From the NCBI GenBank assembly GCA_954871525.1, contig OX940868.1:18905056-18969055 (forward strand): a stretch of DNA of 64,000 nucleotides. Direction: 5' to 3'. The notes under the pieces are model-generated. The model saw only the letters and a list, made by a program, of their open reading frames with translations. It was not told the DNA's origin and made no database searches. The stretch is from Parietaria judaica. Lineage: Eukaryota > Streptophyta > Magnoliopsida > Rosales > Urticaceae. Positions 21,954 to 32,191 of the stretch are shown here, piece by piece (within the stretch, counting starts at the first letter, position 1; every line of letters begins with the position of its first letter). The position numbers and the translations under genes are program-made.

Positions 21954-22205
21954 TTTAAAAGTGGAGTTTCATTTGTACAAATTGATTTTCCTGATACAAT
22001 AGAATGGCAAGTCATTTGACAGCTTGCAAGGTCATAAGAGAAGGTGTATATATTAAATTAAAAATATTAGGGCGTTATTGTGAAGGTAATAAGGTATACA
22101 CTATACAATAGAATGGCAAGACTCTCACTAATAGTGATAGATATATGATATTAAAAAACCCACTTAGTCTTACTTTTCTTTTGACAAGTTTCTAAGAAGG
22201 TCCAC
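21954..22205. other. Short spacer with an 18-bp direct repeat
   Basis: ATACAATAGAATGGCAAG occurs at 21994-22011 and again at 22103-22120, enclosing 91 bp. It could be a local duplication or the target-site copies of a small retroposed fragment. Confidence 0.5.
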
Positions 22206-22400
22206 AATACTTGTTGAGGCCATTCCTCGGTTTTTAAGCCAAGCGAGTGCCCCGGTACCGATCTCATATAAGCTACACATAACAAGAAAAAAAGAAAATT
22301 ACACTACTTGATTCATTATGACGTGCGTCTTTATAATCCGAGGCAGCGTCGAAGCTGGCGGTGCCTACAGGATGGCGAAGCAATATAATTGTCACCGATA
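22206..22400 (+). pseudogene. Truncated copy of the B3-domain gene and its 5' flank
   Basis: The text ttttaagccaagc, agaaaaaaagaaa and tcgaagctggcggtgcc follows the same order as at 27335-27500, where it belongs to the leader and first codons of the B3 gene. In this copy a stretch of about 12 bases is missing near the start codon. Similarity ends soon after the codons for Lys-Leu-Ala-Val-Pro, so the B3 domain is lost. Confidence 0.75.
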
Positions 22401-22873
22401 CATCAATGATCATTGTTGGTACATCATCCATCATAACCAATAATAGATAAAAAAAAAATTTATTTATACATTCCAAATAAATTAAATTACTAAAATTATA
22501 TTAAACTATATTTTATGCTGTTTGCTCGTAACATAGCCTTCCGTTGCAAATCGAAAGACTGCACATTGATGTAATTGGCACATCGACTATTATCACCGAT
22601 ATACAATGTGCAATAATCCTGCGATATTCAACAGAGGGATCTATTCAGGAGCACTAACCGAAAAAATTGAACCAAAATTTAGTAATTCTGAGATATAATA
22701 AAAAAAATGCAGTTTCACATTGATAAATAAATAAATAAATCGGTTGCTAAGTCATTGCCATGTCAATCTAAAATAAATATAAAAAAAAAACTCATTGCGA
22801 TTTCATCGAGGAGAATAGAAGAGAAAGTGCATAGGAAAAAAAACTCATTGACTTGCCGTCGCAAAGCACCCAC
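22401..22873. other. Intergenic between the B3 relic and the solo LTR
   Basis: AT-rich DNA with no recognised feature other than a short (AAAT)n-like run at about 22725-22739. Confidence 0.5.
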
Positions 22874-23708
22874 TGTTAAGGTTGGATTTTGTCAAATCAT
22901 TCCTTAACACTACTCATGTCGTCTATCCTGAAAACGACGTGAAATGGAGGCAAGAAGACTCGTTGACTGTTGGTCAACAAAAAGATACTTCATCGCACCT
23001 CGAGGAAGTATCTTCGAGGAAGGTACCCAAAGGAAATTCCCGAGGAAGTATTCTTGAAGAAGATGCTCAAGGAAGCATCCTCGATGAAGGTGTCCTCGTG
23101 GAAGATGTACGAAGATGTCTCTCGAAGAAGACGCTCGGAGAAACATGTTCAAAGAAGATGCTCGAGGAAGCTTCTCGGATGGGAAGCTCAAGAGACCAAA
23201 AAGATTGCCGACTAGGACGAACCAGAGACGTACGTTCTGACCTCAATAAATGCAACCGAGGTTTGGTCGGCGAAACTGACAAAAGGAGGAGCAGTACGCT
23301 CACTACCTGCTCAGGTTGTCCTCAGAGTGTGGCAGGCGACAACGTTAGTGGAAGTGTGTCCTCTTACTCTTGCAGAGAATGTCAGTGAGGACCACAAAGC
23401 TTTTCAGAGAAAGGACCACATGAGAATCAACCAAGAGAACTGAGCCCGAGGGAATCACCATTGTAAAGGGATCCGAAGATTTGATCGGAAGTTATCCCAA
23501 GAGAAAGACCAAGAGAAAGAGCGAGAACTTGTATTCATAAACTTGTAATCTGAGACTCCATCAATAGAAAAATGCTCAAAGAGTTTATAGTGATTATCAC
23601 TCTCCTCTTGCCGATTCTTAACACTAAAAGAGATTAAACCCGAACTCCTTTCTTTAAACTCGAGGAGATATCCTCGAGACTGTTTGTTGGTATTTTTTGC
23701 CCTCAACA
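22874..23708 (+). mobile_element. Solo LTR, 835 bp, family A
   Basis: It starts TGTTAAGGTTGG and ends GCCCTCAACA, and is flanked by a perfect 5-bp target-site duplication, cccac (22869-22873 and 23709-23713). It belongs to the same family as 9020-9850. The middle is a degenerate repeat of the gaggaag/cctcg type, which opens a false 168-residue frame at 22882-23388. No internal retroelement region remains, so it arose by recombination between LTRs. Confidence 0.9.
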
Positions 23709-23713
23709 CCCAC

Positions 23714-25957
23714 AAAACATCACATCTCCCACAAAACCTAAAAAAGCATGAGCCACAAAACCTCTTGTGTGACTATTTTAAATTGGGTTATAAAAAAATA
23801 AAAAAAAAAACCCACAAAACAACAAAAAAAATCAACATGACCCACACAAAACCTCTTGTGTGACTATTGCAATTGGGGTTTGAATTCGTGTTTTTTTTTA
23901 ATTGGTTAAAGACTCATACAGACAACTTAAGAAAGACGCATATATACAATTTAAGCTAAAGAAACATTTTTAGACAATAAACTAATAAAAAAAACCTACA
24001 AAGTCTAACAAAGCTGTACATTACAAAGAGAAAACTACCATGATCCACAAAACCCTCAGAGTTCAACATTACAACAAAAAAAAAAACCTCAAAACACCAC
24101 CATCACCCACAAAACCTCACATCTCCCACAAAATCTCATAAAGTTCAACATTACCAAAAAAAAAAAAAAAAAACCCTTCAAAATACTACATCACCCACAA
24201 AACCTCACATCTCCAACAAAACCTAAAATAAATAAATCAACATGACTCACAAAACCTCATGTGTGACTATTGCAATTTGGGGTTTGAATTTGTGTTTTGA
24301 TAAACTAATTAAAAAAAAAAAACCACAAAATCTCACAAAGTTGTACATTACAAATAGAAAACTAACATGATCCACAAAACCTACAAAATCTCACAAAATT
24401 TAACATTACAAACAAAACTCAAAACACCCGCGTCACCCACAAAACCTCACATCTAAACCTCAAAAAATACCTATATGACCCACAAAACCTCTTGTGTGAC
24501 TATTGTAAATTGGGGTTTGAATTTGTGTTTTAATTAATTGGTCAAAGACACATATATACAACTTATTACAACTATAGATAATACACATTATTGGACAATA
24601 AACTAATTAAAACCCACAAAATCTTACAAAGTTGTACATTACAAAGAGAAAACTTACATGATCCACGAAACCTACAAAATCTCACAAAGTTTAATAAAAT
24701 AACTCAAAACTCCCACAATTAATTAACATGACCCACAAAACTTCTTGTGTGACTATTGTAAATTGGGGTTTTAATTTGTTTTTTAATTAATTAGTCAAAG
24801 ACCCATATATACAACCAATCATGTAAATACAGTATCAACATAACCGGAATTTCGGTATAAATCCGAGAAAAAAAATCCGGAACCAGAACTTTCTAGTTCC
24901 GGATTTTTCTGGAATCAGAAGTTCTGGTTACGGTTAAATCCGGAACCATAAATTTCTAGTTCTGTATTTTCAAAAAATCCATATTCCAATTTTTTGTTTG
25001 TTTAATTTAACGATTGATATTTTTTATCCGACGGTTAATTATAAATTAAATATGAAAAAAATAAAATACGAAATGGAACCGAAACCGAATATTAGGTCTG
25101 GATAAAAAACAGAACCACAAGTTATGGTTACGAAAAAATTCGAAATCTATAAATTCTAATTTTGAATTTTATCGATTTTTTGTGAAATAGAACAAGAAAC
25201 TATATTCTATACCATATGTACAGCATTATATACAAGTACAGCTATAGCTAATAAACATTATTAGACAATAAACTATATATATATAAAAGAAAAAAAAAAA
25301 AAAAAAACCCAACAAAGTTGAACATGTACATTACTAAGAGAAAACTAAGGGGAAACTTCATAAAACATTCCTCAAAATACCATAAATTATTTTATTACAC
25401 CTCAAAATATCATAATTGGAAATACATCATTTTTAAATTTTATGTACCAAAATACCCTTTCAAAATATACATATTGTGTCCTGAAAAATGGACATATTGC
25501 CTCTTGAAAAATGGACAATTCGTGTCCGGAAAAATGGACACAACTAAAGGTATTTTGGTACATAAAATTTAAAAAGGATGTATTTCCAATTATGATGTTT
25601 TGAGGGGTAATAAAATAATTTATAGGGTTTTTGAATGATGTTTTAAGAAGTTTCTTAAAACTAACATGATCCACGAAACATCGACATCACACACATCACT
25701 CACATCACCCACAAAACCTCACATCTCCCGCAAAACTTATAAAAATAAAATAAAATGAAAAATCACAAGGCACAAACGCGAAACCTCAGTGTGACTATAT
25801 TGTAAATTGGGATTTGAGTTTGTGTACCCTTTTTATTAATTGGTCAAAGACCCATCACTCACGTCACCCACAAAACCTCACATCTCCCACAAAACGTAAT
25901 AATAAAAAACACATCAACATACCCACAAAACCTCTTGTGTGACTATTATAAATTAAT
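23714..25957 (+). repeat. Degenerate long-period tandem array
   Basis: The landmark cctcttgtgtgactattg followed by aattggggtttgaatt recurs at about 23762, 23851, 24250, 24481, 24731 and 25771, and in part at 25931. Other landmarks recur in the same order between them: acaaagttgtacattacaaa, then gagaaaacta, then catgatccacaaaacc. Copies are unequal in length, as expected from old unequal exchange. A MITE (25350-25656) and a Mutator-like element (25958-27187) inserted into the array. A final partial unit (aattggggtttgaattg, then ttattaattggtcaa) follows the latter at 27192-27245. No protein is encoded. A patch at about 24840-25200 (ccggaaccagaactttctag) looks like another degenerate MITE. Confidence 0.75.
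25350..25656. mobile_element. Mutator-like fold-back MITE, 307 bp
   Basis: The ends are GGGAAACTTCATAAAAC and, inverted, AAGAAACTTCTTAAAAC. The flanks aaaactaag (25341-25349) and aaaactaac (25657-25665) match at 8 of 9 positions. The arms cover nearly the whole element (for example tcataattggaaatacatc and its mate gatgtatttccaattatga). Confidence 0.82.
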
Positions 25958-27187
25958 GGGTATTATTGGCAAAAGTGGTTAACTTGTTACGTTTGTACCA
26001 ATTATGTAGCTAATGTGATTTAATGTTGGTAATAATAGTTAAAGTTCACTAATCGTTTCGTTTGCAATTTTCCATCCACTTAACTTGACCTCCGTTAGTC
26101 ACCACTGATGTGGTATCATTGACTGCCACATGGTTGTCCATGTGACATGCCACGTCAGATTTTTTAAATTTAATTTTTGAAATTCTGTAGTTACAATTTT
26201 TTAAGCAAACTTTAATTACTATTTTTTCGAATTTAATTTCTTTTATTTATGTTTTGAAATTATTTTTTTAAATGCCGTAGGTCCTACTATCTCTTTATCC
26301 CCCACTGCTCTATCTCTCTAGTGCTCTCAAGCTACCTTTTGGGCTTGCTGAAAGTTGTATCCACGACCCATCCATAGCAGTCAAAGCCTTTCACCACTAC
26401 ACCAGGATCATTTCACTATAAACTCTGATAAATATAAAAAAAATTTATATAGGAAACACATATAGCGACATATTCTTATATTTATCATGATGAATAATGA
26501 TAAATATAAGAATTGAGTGTCAGCGGACCAGATTACGGTTAAATTATAGGGGTTGAGTCAAGATTTACTTTTGCGGGCCGAGTCTAATTCACTTTTTTAG
26601 ATCAGGCTCAAGCTAATTTTTCTAGACTTGGTTTACTTTTTTTTTTAGAGCAGAACTCAGGTCGACTTTTTCGGACCGGGCTCGGGATAACCTTTTTAAG
26701 GCTAGCAGCTCGGGTTGTTTTTTTGGGCGGGTTAGGTTTGATTTTTTAGGCCGAAAAAATTCAACTCAAGTCTGGCTTGGAAAAGTCAACCCAAGCCCAC
26801 TTCAGAAAGTCAACCACTTCAAATTCAACCAGAGCAGTTTTATTTCTTAATTTGTGATAAAAATGACGCTTTGCAACGTGTTAAGGAGAGAGAGGGTGGG
26901 CTTGAGAAAGAAAGAGAAGAGAGGCAGCATGAGCGTCTGTGCAAAAGCAATTTTTTTTTAAACATTAAAATGAAGAAAAAAAAATTGACGTGGCGTGCCA
27001 CAGGGACAACTATGTGGCGGTCAATAGTGCCACATCACAGTTTGACTAACGGATGTTAAGTTAAGTGGATGGAAAATTACAAACAAGACGAATTAGCAAA
27101 CTTTAACCACTATTGTCAACATTAAATCGCATTAGCTACATAATTGGTACAAACGCAACAGATAGCTACTTTTGCCAATGATACCCC
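25958..27187. mobile_element. Mutator-like fold-back element, 1230 bp
   Basis: Terminal inverted repeats of over 100 bp (GGGTATTATTGGCAAAAGT against GGGTATCATTGGCAAAAGT) are flanked by a perfect 9-bp duplication, taaattaat, at 25949-25957 and 27188-27196. The right end carries one extra C. The subterminal text ttgactaacggatgttaag is shared with the element at 1256. The interior holds a SINE-like piece (26335-26412) and the same degenerate ttgacttttt minisatellite (26535-26830) as the element at 1256. No transposase frame is present. Confidence 0.9.
26335..26412 (-). repeat. tRNA-SINE-like fragment
   Basis: On the minus strand this reads tcctggtgtagtggtgaaag (A-box type), then ggatgggtcgtggatac at the expected distance (a decayed B box). 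The combination is typical of the head of plant tRNA-derived SINEs. No SINE 3' end or target-site copy was found. Confidence 0.4.
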
Positions 27188-27438
27188 TAAATTAATTGGG
27201 GTTTGAATTGAATTTATGTACCCTTTTTATTAATTGGTCAAGGTCGACCCGTATATCTACAGCTTAAGCTAATAGACATGAAATTATTGAGACTAATTAC
27301 AATTCTCAACTGAGACCAATCGTTCAGTATTTAAGCCAAGCCCGATATCATTCTAAGGCTCTAAGCTACTCATCATAAAGAGAAAAAAGAAACTCACACT
27401 ACACCTGATTTCTACTTGATTCACAATTCAACGTGGAG

Positions 27439-27804
27439 ATGTACGTCTCTAAAACACTATCGCAATCCGATGTTGCCTCGAAGCTGGCGGTGCCCACCAG
27501 ATGGGTTGGCTCCGGGAAACTTCTGCCGATGCCGGCCAGAGGTTCAGAGGCGGTGGCCGTGCCGACCAGGGACGAGATGGGGAACCGCCACTCTTTCATG
27601 CTGAAAGTCCGCTCTCTGCAGCGAGGTAGTAACTACACGAAGCCGGAGTTCCAGCGCAGAGAATGGCATGCGTTTGTGGCGGAGAAAGGGCTCCGGGCCG
27701 GAGACGTCGTCTACTTGTGGTGGGACACGAGAGGATTCTTCAGAGTTCAAGCTCACCGACCGCCTCGGACATACAGGTTGTTCGGAACCAGCTTTTTCTA
27801 CTGA
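27439..27804 (+). CDS. Small B3 DNA-binding domain protein
   Basis: An intronless frame of 121 residues. I chose the ATG at 27439 (MYVSKTLSQSDV); the frame extends upstream only to a GTG. Nearly the whole protein is one B3 domain: the first strand and helix YVSKTLSQSDVASKLAVPTRW, then LLPMPA, a central MGNRHSFMLKVRSLQRG, and the C-terminal half KPEFQRREWHAFVAEKGLRAG followed by DVVYLWWD and FFRVQA. B3 domains bind DNA as plant transcription regulators; nothing in the sequence tells the target. It lacks any other domain, so it may be a short B3 gene or the remnant of a longer one. It lies beside a decayed duplicate of itself (22206-22400), separated by repeats. Confidence 0.75.
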   Translation: MYVSKTLSQSDVASKLAVPTRWVGSGKLLPMPARGSEAVAVPTRDEMGNRHSFMLKVRSLQRGSNYTKPEFQRREWHAFVAEKGLRAGDVVYLWWDTRGFFRVQAHRPPRTYRLFGTSFFY

Positions 27805-28479
27805 TCATGTTCGTCTGCAATCTGCATGAAGAAAAACAACGTCATATATCCTTCTAATTAAATATATATGTAAATATTAATGCACTTAGTTGAGTCCTTA
27901 TTAGTTTTTACTATATAATCACGTGTTATTGTTGTTAATTGTTATAGTTTGCTTCTTTCGTATTCTTTCGTCCACGATCATTTCTATGCATGGTCAAACC
28001 CTAAGAATTCGAGTGAAGACATAACCAATATCACTGTCTATCAGTGTATGTGTATGTAGTCATTGCATGTTTGTGTTAATAAAGGTGATCGCTTCCTTTT
28101 TCGTTGTTTTCTTGATTCTTTTTCGTGCGTGTGTCGTGCCCACTCTTTTTTTGTGTATTTGTCTTTGCCCTCTCTAGTGTTTGGTCGCTTATATATTCTG
28201 CCACATTTAAAATAAGCTAGGAATACATCGGATGATCGGATAATTCCATATAATAACATTTACTTTTCTTTTACTTTCATCTTTCAAATGTTCTTTCATT
28301 ATTATTGTTTTGCAAATAATATATATATATATATATATTAATATACTATGGGTGTGTTTGATCCGGCTTAAAATGTCTTGTTATTGTTTTTAAAATGCGG
28401 CCACATTATTCTGTTAACGACTAATGTTCACACTAGCCGTTAAATTTTGATTTACACCGCTTGGCCTCCTCCACGTTCT
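27805..28479. other. Intergenic
   Basis: 3' flank of the B3 gene, then an (AT)n run at about 28319-28340. A transposon-like text gggtgtgtttgatccgg at 28350 has no visible mate. No gene is supported. Confidence 0.45.
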
Positions 28480-29990
28480 GCCACGTGTCAACCGCATTCC
28501 AAATTTTTTTGGATCTTGTTGTCGTTATTTCCTATTCTTTCAGCAAGTCTTTTCAATTTCAAGATTTATAGGAAGAAGTTTTCCACTCGGACTCCTATTA
28601 CTCCGCATGCAAGTACCTAAATACCTGAGAAATAGAACTCAAACACAACGTTTAGATTAAAATTAAATATGATTTTACTAATATTAACAAAAATAACATA
28701 AAACAATTCCCCGGCAACGGCGCCAAAAACTTGTTGTGAATTTTTTACACAAGTATACGTATCGAGAACAAGTAATATATTGATAAGAAAAGTCGATCCA
28801 CGGAGAATTGTTACTATTAATTTTGCTAATTACTAGTTTTATGTCACCTTAATTTTATCTAAACAACCAATTTTGTAATATGATCAAGTAAATAACTAAT
28901 GGAAAATAAAAACTAAAAATAAGAGCTTTGGACAAATAGAGAAATATAGGATTACAATCTTTCCTCAACACTTCACCCGATTCTTCATATCATTCCTATG
29001 ATTATTAAATTTCTACAAGTTGTTAACCAAGACCCCTAATGCATCAAAAAGAACTCTTCCGATATTCAATTCGAGTTATCTTTCCTAAATAATTCACTAC
29101 ATTCCTATGTAAATTAAATTATGAACGATTCATTAAGCACGTGTTCTTAACGGGTTACACATGTTACATAAGTATAATCCTATCCTACATAAACTCAAGA
29201 TTTCCATCATAGATCATGTGTTATCCTATCTACGGCTAAACACAAATTTCATTTTATTTCCCAAAGTTCCTAAGGTTTACCAAATTAATTTTATTGGTGA
29301 TCAAGCAATTAAAAGCAATAAGCAAAGGATAGAATAAACAAACTTAATCAATTGTCATTAATCAAAGAAACGATAATCCAAAACGAGCTACATGTGAGTT
29401 TCGATTACAATCCTATGAACGTTTTAGCTCATGATGAATCTAGAGCATAAACAAATCGCAAAGGTAAACATTATGGGGAAAGAAATTCAGCAAAAGAAAG
29501 TGATACTAATGGAGAGAATCTCGGAGGTGATCTTCGTCTCCACCGTTCTTCTTCGCAAAACTCGATCCCCAATGGCGTTCTTCGCGTTTCCTAGCCTCTT
29601 GTGATGTTTTCCTCTCCCAAAATTTGTCCATTAATCCATCTTTATGATTCCCTTATATAGCCTCCTTATTAGGTTAATATTAGGATAAAAAAAATCCTAA
29701 TTCGCCAAACAGTGGTGCTGGGGCACCGAACATCTGTGCCGCGGCACCAAGCTGCTGCATGGTATTCTTCAATTTCGGATTTTCGGGCATGTAAAACTTC
29801 GTCCAAATGACTCGATTCATCTTGATCTTCAATTAAATCACAATCCACTCATGTAACTCCTAAAACAAACAAAAACACTAAAAGAAACACATTAAATGAC
29901 TCTAGGATAAACAAAACGCTAAGAGAAATTACTCAAATTATCGGCATAAACTTTGCCAACCGATTCCTTATAGAACGACCAAATAAAGAT
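28480..29990 (-). mobile_element. 5' end fragment of an Ogre/Tat- or Athila-like LTR retrotransposon
   Basis: Read on the minus strand, a long LTR (about 29990 to 28732, with TATA-like ctatataagg near 29660) ends CACAACA. It is followed by AGTTTT and then the primer-binding site TGGCGCCGTTGCCGGGG. That site, matching tRNA-Asp, is characteristic of Athila and Ogre/Tat elements. After it comes a short leader and what looks like the decayed start of gag before similarity fades near 28480. The second LTR and the coding region are absent. The outer LTR end is uncertain by tens of bases. Confidence 0.65.
28709..28725 (-). other. Primer-binding site, tRNA-Asp type
   Basis: The minus strand reads TGGCGCCGTTGCCGGGG, adjacent to the LTR end at 28732. 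Confidence 0.75.
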
Positions 29991-30193
29991 GTCGTTTTAT
30001 TAAGCCATAGATTTAGTAAATATGGATTTAATCATTCTGACACACTAAAAGAAGGTGGGACCCACCAACGACCAACTCACGTATTAGCCGTTAGAGGCTG
30101 CCTACCCAAAAACACGAATCGCCTGATCAACCAAACCAGTCTTCCCTCATCTTCTCCCCCAAAACGCACGCGATCTTCCACGCGCCGCCGCGA

Positions 30194-30952
30194 ATGGCAG
30201 GCTTCTCCTTCCTCTCCAACCTCTCCGACACCTCTGAATCCGCCATCGACGACCTCCTCGCCCAAACCCGCGACCTCTGCCTCCTCGAGCAGCTCTCCGA
30301 CCTCAACTGCGCCTCCTTCTCACGCGCCGACCTCTCCTCCGACCTCGAATCCCGCTTCGCCCGCCTCAAATCCCTCCCCGCCGCCCCACGCGCCGCCTCT
30401 CCCCGAAACATAACTCACAGCTCCGAATCAAGCCACCACCACGCCGCCGCCTCGTCCCGGCTCGATCCCCCCAGCTCCGTCACTAGCCCACGCACCACGT
30501 CTCCCCCGCGAACGCCACGCGCCGCCTCGTCGGAGCCCGATCCACCGAGCTCCGTGTCGAGCCCAGGCTCCACCCGGTCCCGGCGCGGGCATCGCGGCCC
30601 CGTCCGTCTCCCTCCCACGCGCCCGCGCTCGCGCGCCGCCACGAGCGAGAAAGAGTGTTCAATCGCTCTGCAAACCGCGGGCTGCTTGTTCTGGTGCTCG
30701 CCGAAGAAGAAGAAGAAGGAAGAGAAGAAGAAGAGGAGAGAGGTTGATCTGGATTCCGATCTGGGTTGGAGCAAGAGCGAGGAGCTCTTGGAGGATCTGG
30801 GGAGCTTCTCCATTGAAGAGCAGAGGAAGATCCTGAGGAAGGCCATGGAGGAGCAGAGGAAGATCAGCAGAGAGGCCAGGAAGATGGTGAAGCTGGGCAA
30901 GCGAGCTTCCCTTAAGACCAGCTTCTCCTCGCCCGAGCTCAGCGACGATTAA
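30194..30952 (+). CDS. Conserved plant protein of unknown function
   Basis: An intronless frame of 252 residues starting at the only sensible ATG, in a GC-rich island. The N-terminus (SESAIDDLLAQTRDLCLLEQ, then DLNCASF, DLESRFARLKSLP, residues about 14-60) and the C-terminus (LLEDLGSFSIEEQRKILRKA, then MEEQRKISREARKMVKL, residues about 192-236) are helical and look conserved. The middle (about 62-150) is a disordered Ser/Pro/Arg region. A CLFWCSPKK segment leading into a Lys/Glu-rich stretch sits near residue 165. I recognise no named domain, signal peptide or membrane segment. It lies between the B3 and aspartic-protease genes, the place where Arabidopsis (from memory) has the uncharacterised AT1G31460. 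A similarity search with the two terminal segments would decide whether it is that gene. Confidence 0.8.
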   Translation: MAGFSFLSNLSDTSESAIDDLLAQTRDLCLLEQLSDLNCASFSRADLSSDLESRFARLKSLPAAPRAASPRNITHSSESSHHHAAASSRLDPPSSVTSPRTTSPPRTPRAASSEPDPPSSVSSPGSTRSRRGHRGPVRLPPTRPRSRAATSEKECSIALQTAGCLFWCSPKKKKKEEKKKRREVDLDSDLGWSKSEELLEDLGSFSIEEQRKILRKAMEEQRKISREARKMVKLGKRASLKTSFSSPELSDD

Positions 30953-32110
30953 AACTCGCCGGAATTGTTCGGAATTCCGTCGTTAAATCGGATTCTTTTT
31001 TTATATATAAGTTTTGTTTTTGAGTTTTGGAACATAGAAAATATATGTTTTACAGAGAATGTTAATTGGTGAGGTAGTACTCTTTGTATTAATTTGTCTT
31101 TGTGCACATTAATATTAATAAGATAAAAAAAAATACTTGGATGTTCCGGTGGCGGAATCCGAACATGTTTATCGGATTATAATTTATATGTTTAGGTGAC
31201 GGAATCAGATTATTTTTATCGGATTATAATTTGTGCAGATTCCATATTCCGATCATTTCATGAACTAAATCTGTTGATTGAGTAATTTAGTTTATTTACA
31301 AGAGATAGAATAGCCAGCCGTGAATCCAATTAAAAACCGTAACTGACTATATGCTCTTAAACAGTAGTAGAGAGTGCATTTAGTGCAATGATCAAAAGAA
31401 AATGGACATATATAATACTGCTAATTATCGTATAAATACGAAATAATAGAGGCATATGTATTTAAGTTTACAAAATTAACAGTCATGTATCCAAATTCTA
31501 ATTTAATACACCGAAGTACCCAAATTCTTTAAAATTTTAGAAGTGTAGAGTGTCTGGCTTATAGTGTTATTGTGGTAAATGAGAATCTAATGATTTGTCA
31601 CTATAAATTAACGAGAAAGACAAAATGGAGATGGAAAAAATAACCATTAAACTTTTACTCAATTTGGTACTTTAACCTTTACAAATCAAATTTAAGTGCA
31701 TATAATTTTTTTAAAACTTAATTACATTTGCCGCATATTTTTTTTTCTAGAATACAATCTTAATTATGTGTGATTAATTAGCATGTCGTTTCATCGCAGT
31801 CATTTAAGTGGAATATAATATACTAATTACCATTAAGTAGTAAAACGTCTCTGCTCATGAGTATTTTAGAATAGCATTTCACGCTTAATTCATCACCTTT
31901 GCCTTTAATTCCATCAAATTTAAATGGTCAATCATAAACTTATAGACACAAATTGTTCGAAAAGAATTCCAAAACGCGTACACATTTTCTTAATGAAGCA
32001 CTTGATATTCCATAACAATCCCATTGTAAATTCTCTTTATTATACACTCTTGATTACTCTCAAATCGTTCGATCTTCCAAGTTTCATAACGAACAAAATC
32101 ACAATCTCTC
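30953..32110. other. Intergenic between the unknown gene and the aspartic protease
   Basis: The part 31145-31240 has a two-copy tandem repeat of about 47 bp (landmark atcggattataattt). The rest is AT-rich, including the upstream region of the protease gene. Confidence 0.5.
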
Positions 32111-32118
32111 TATAAATA
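32111..32118 (+). promoter_or_regulatory. TATA box of the aspartic protease gene
   Basis: TATAAATA lies 81 bp upstream of the ATG at 32192, predicting a leader of about 50 bases. Confidence 0.6.
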
Positions 32119-32191
32119 TCACAATCATTTGCTCTACTCTCTCATTCCCTGTCGTCGCTTTCACTCGAATCATTTCAAGAATAGAAAAACC

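Noticed and set aside
22882..23388. 168-residue open frame with repeated Glu/Ser/Lys motifs
   Set aside because: It lies wholly inside a solo LTR with a perfect 5-bp duplication and comes from its gaggaag-type internal repeat; no homology is recognised.
23714..25340. CRISPR-like appearance of regularly recurring short texts
   Set aside because: Units are long, unequal and degenerate, without identical repeats and unique spacers, and the genome is a plant's.
25318..25572. 84-residue open frame
   Set aside because: It is created by the arms of the 307-bp fold-back MITE.
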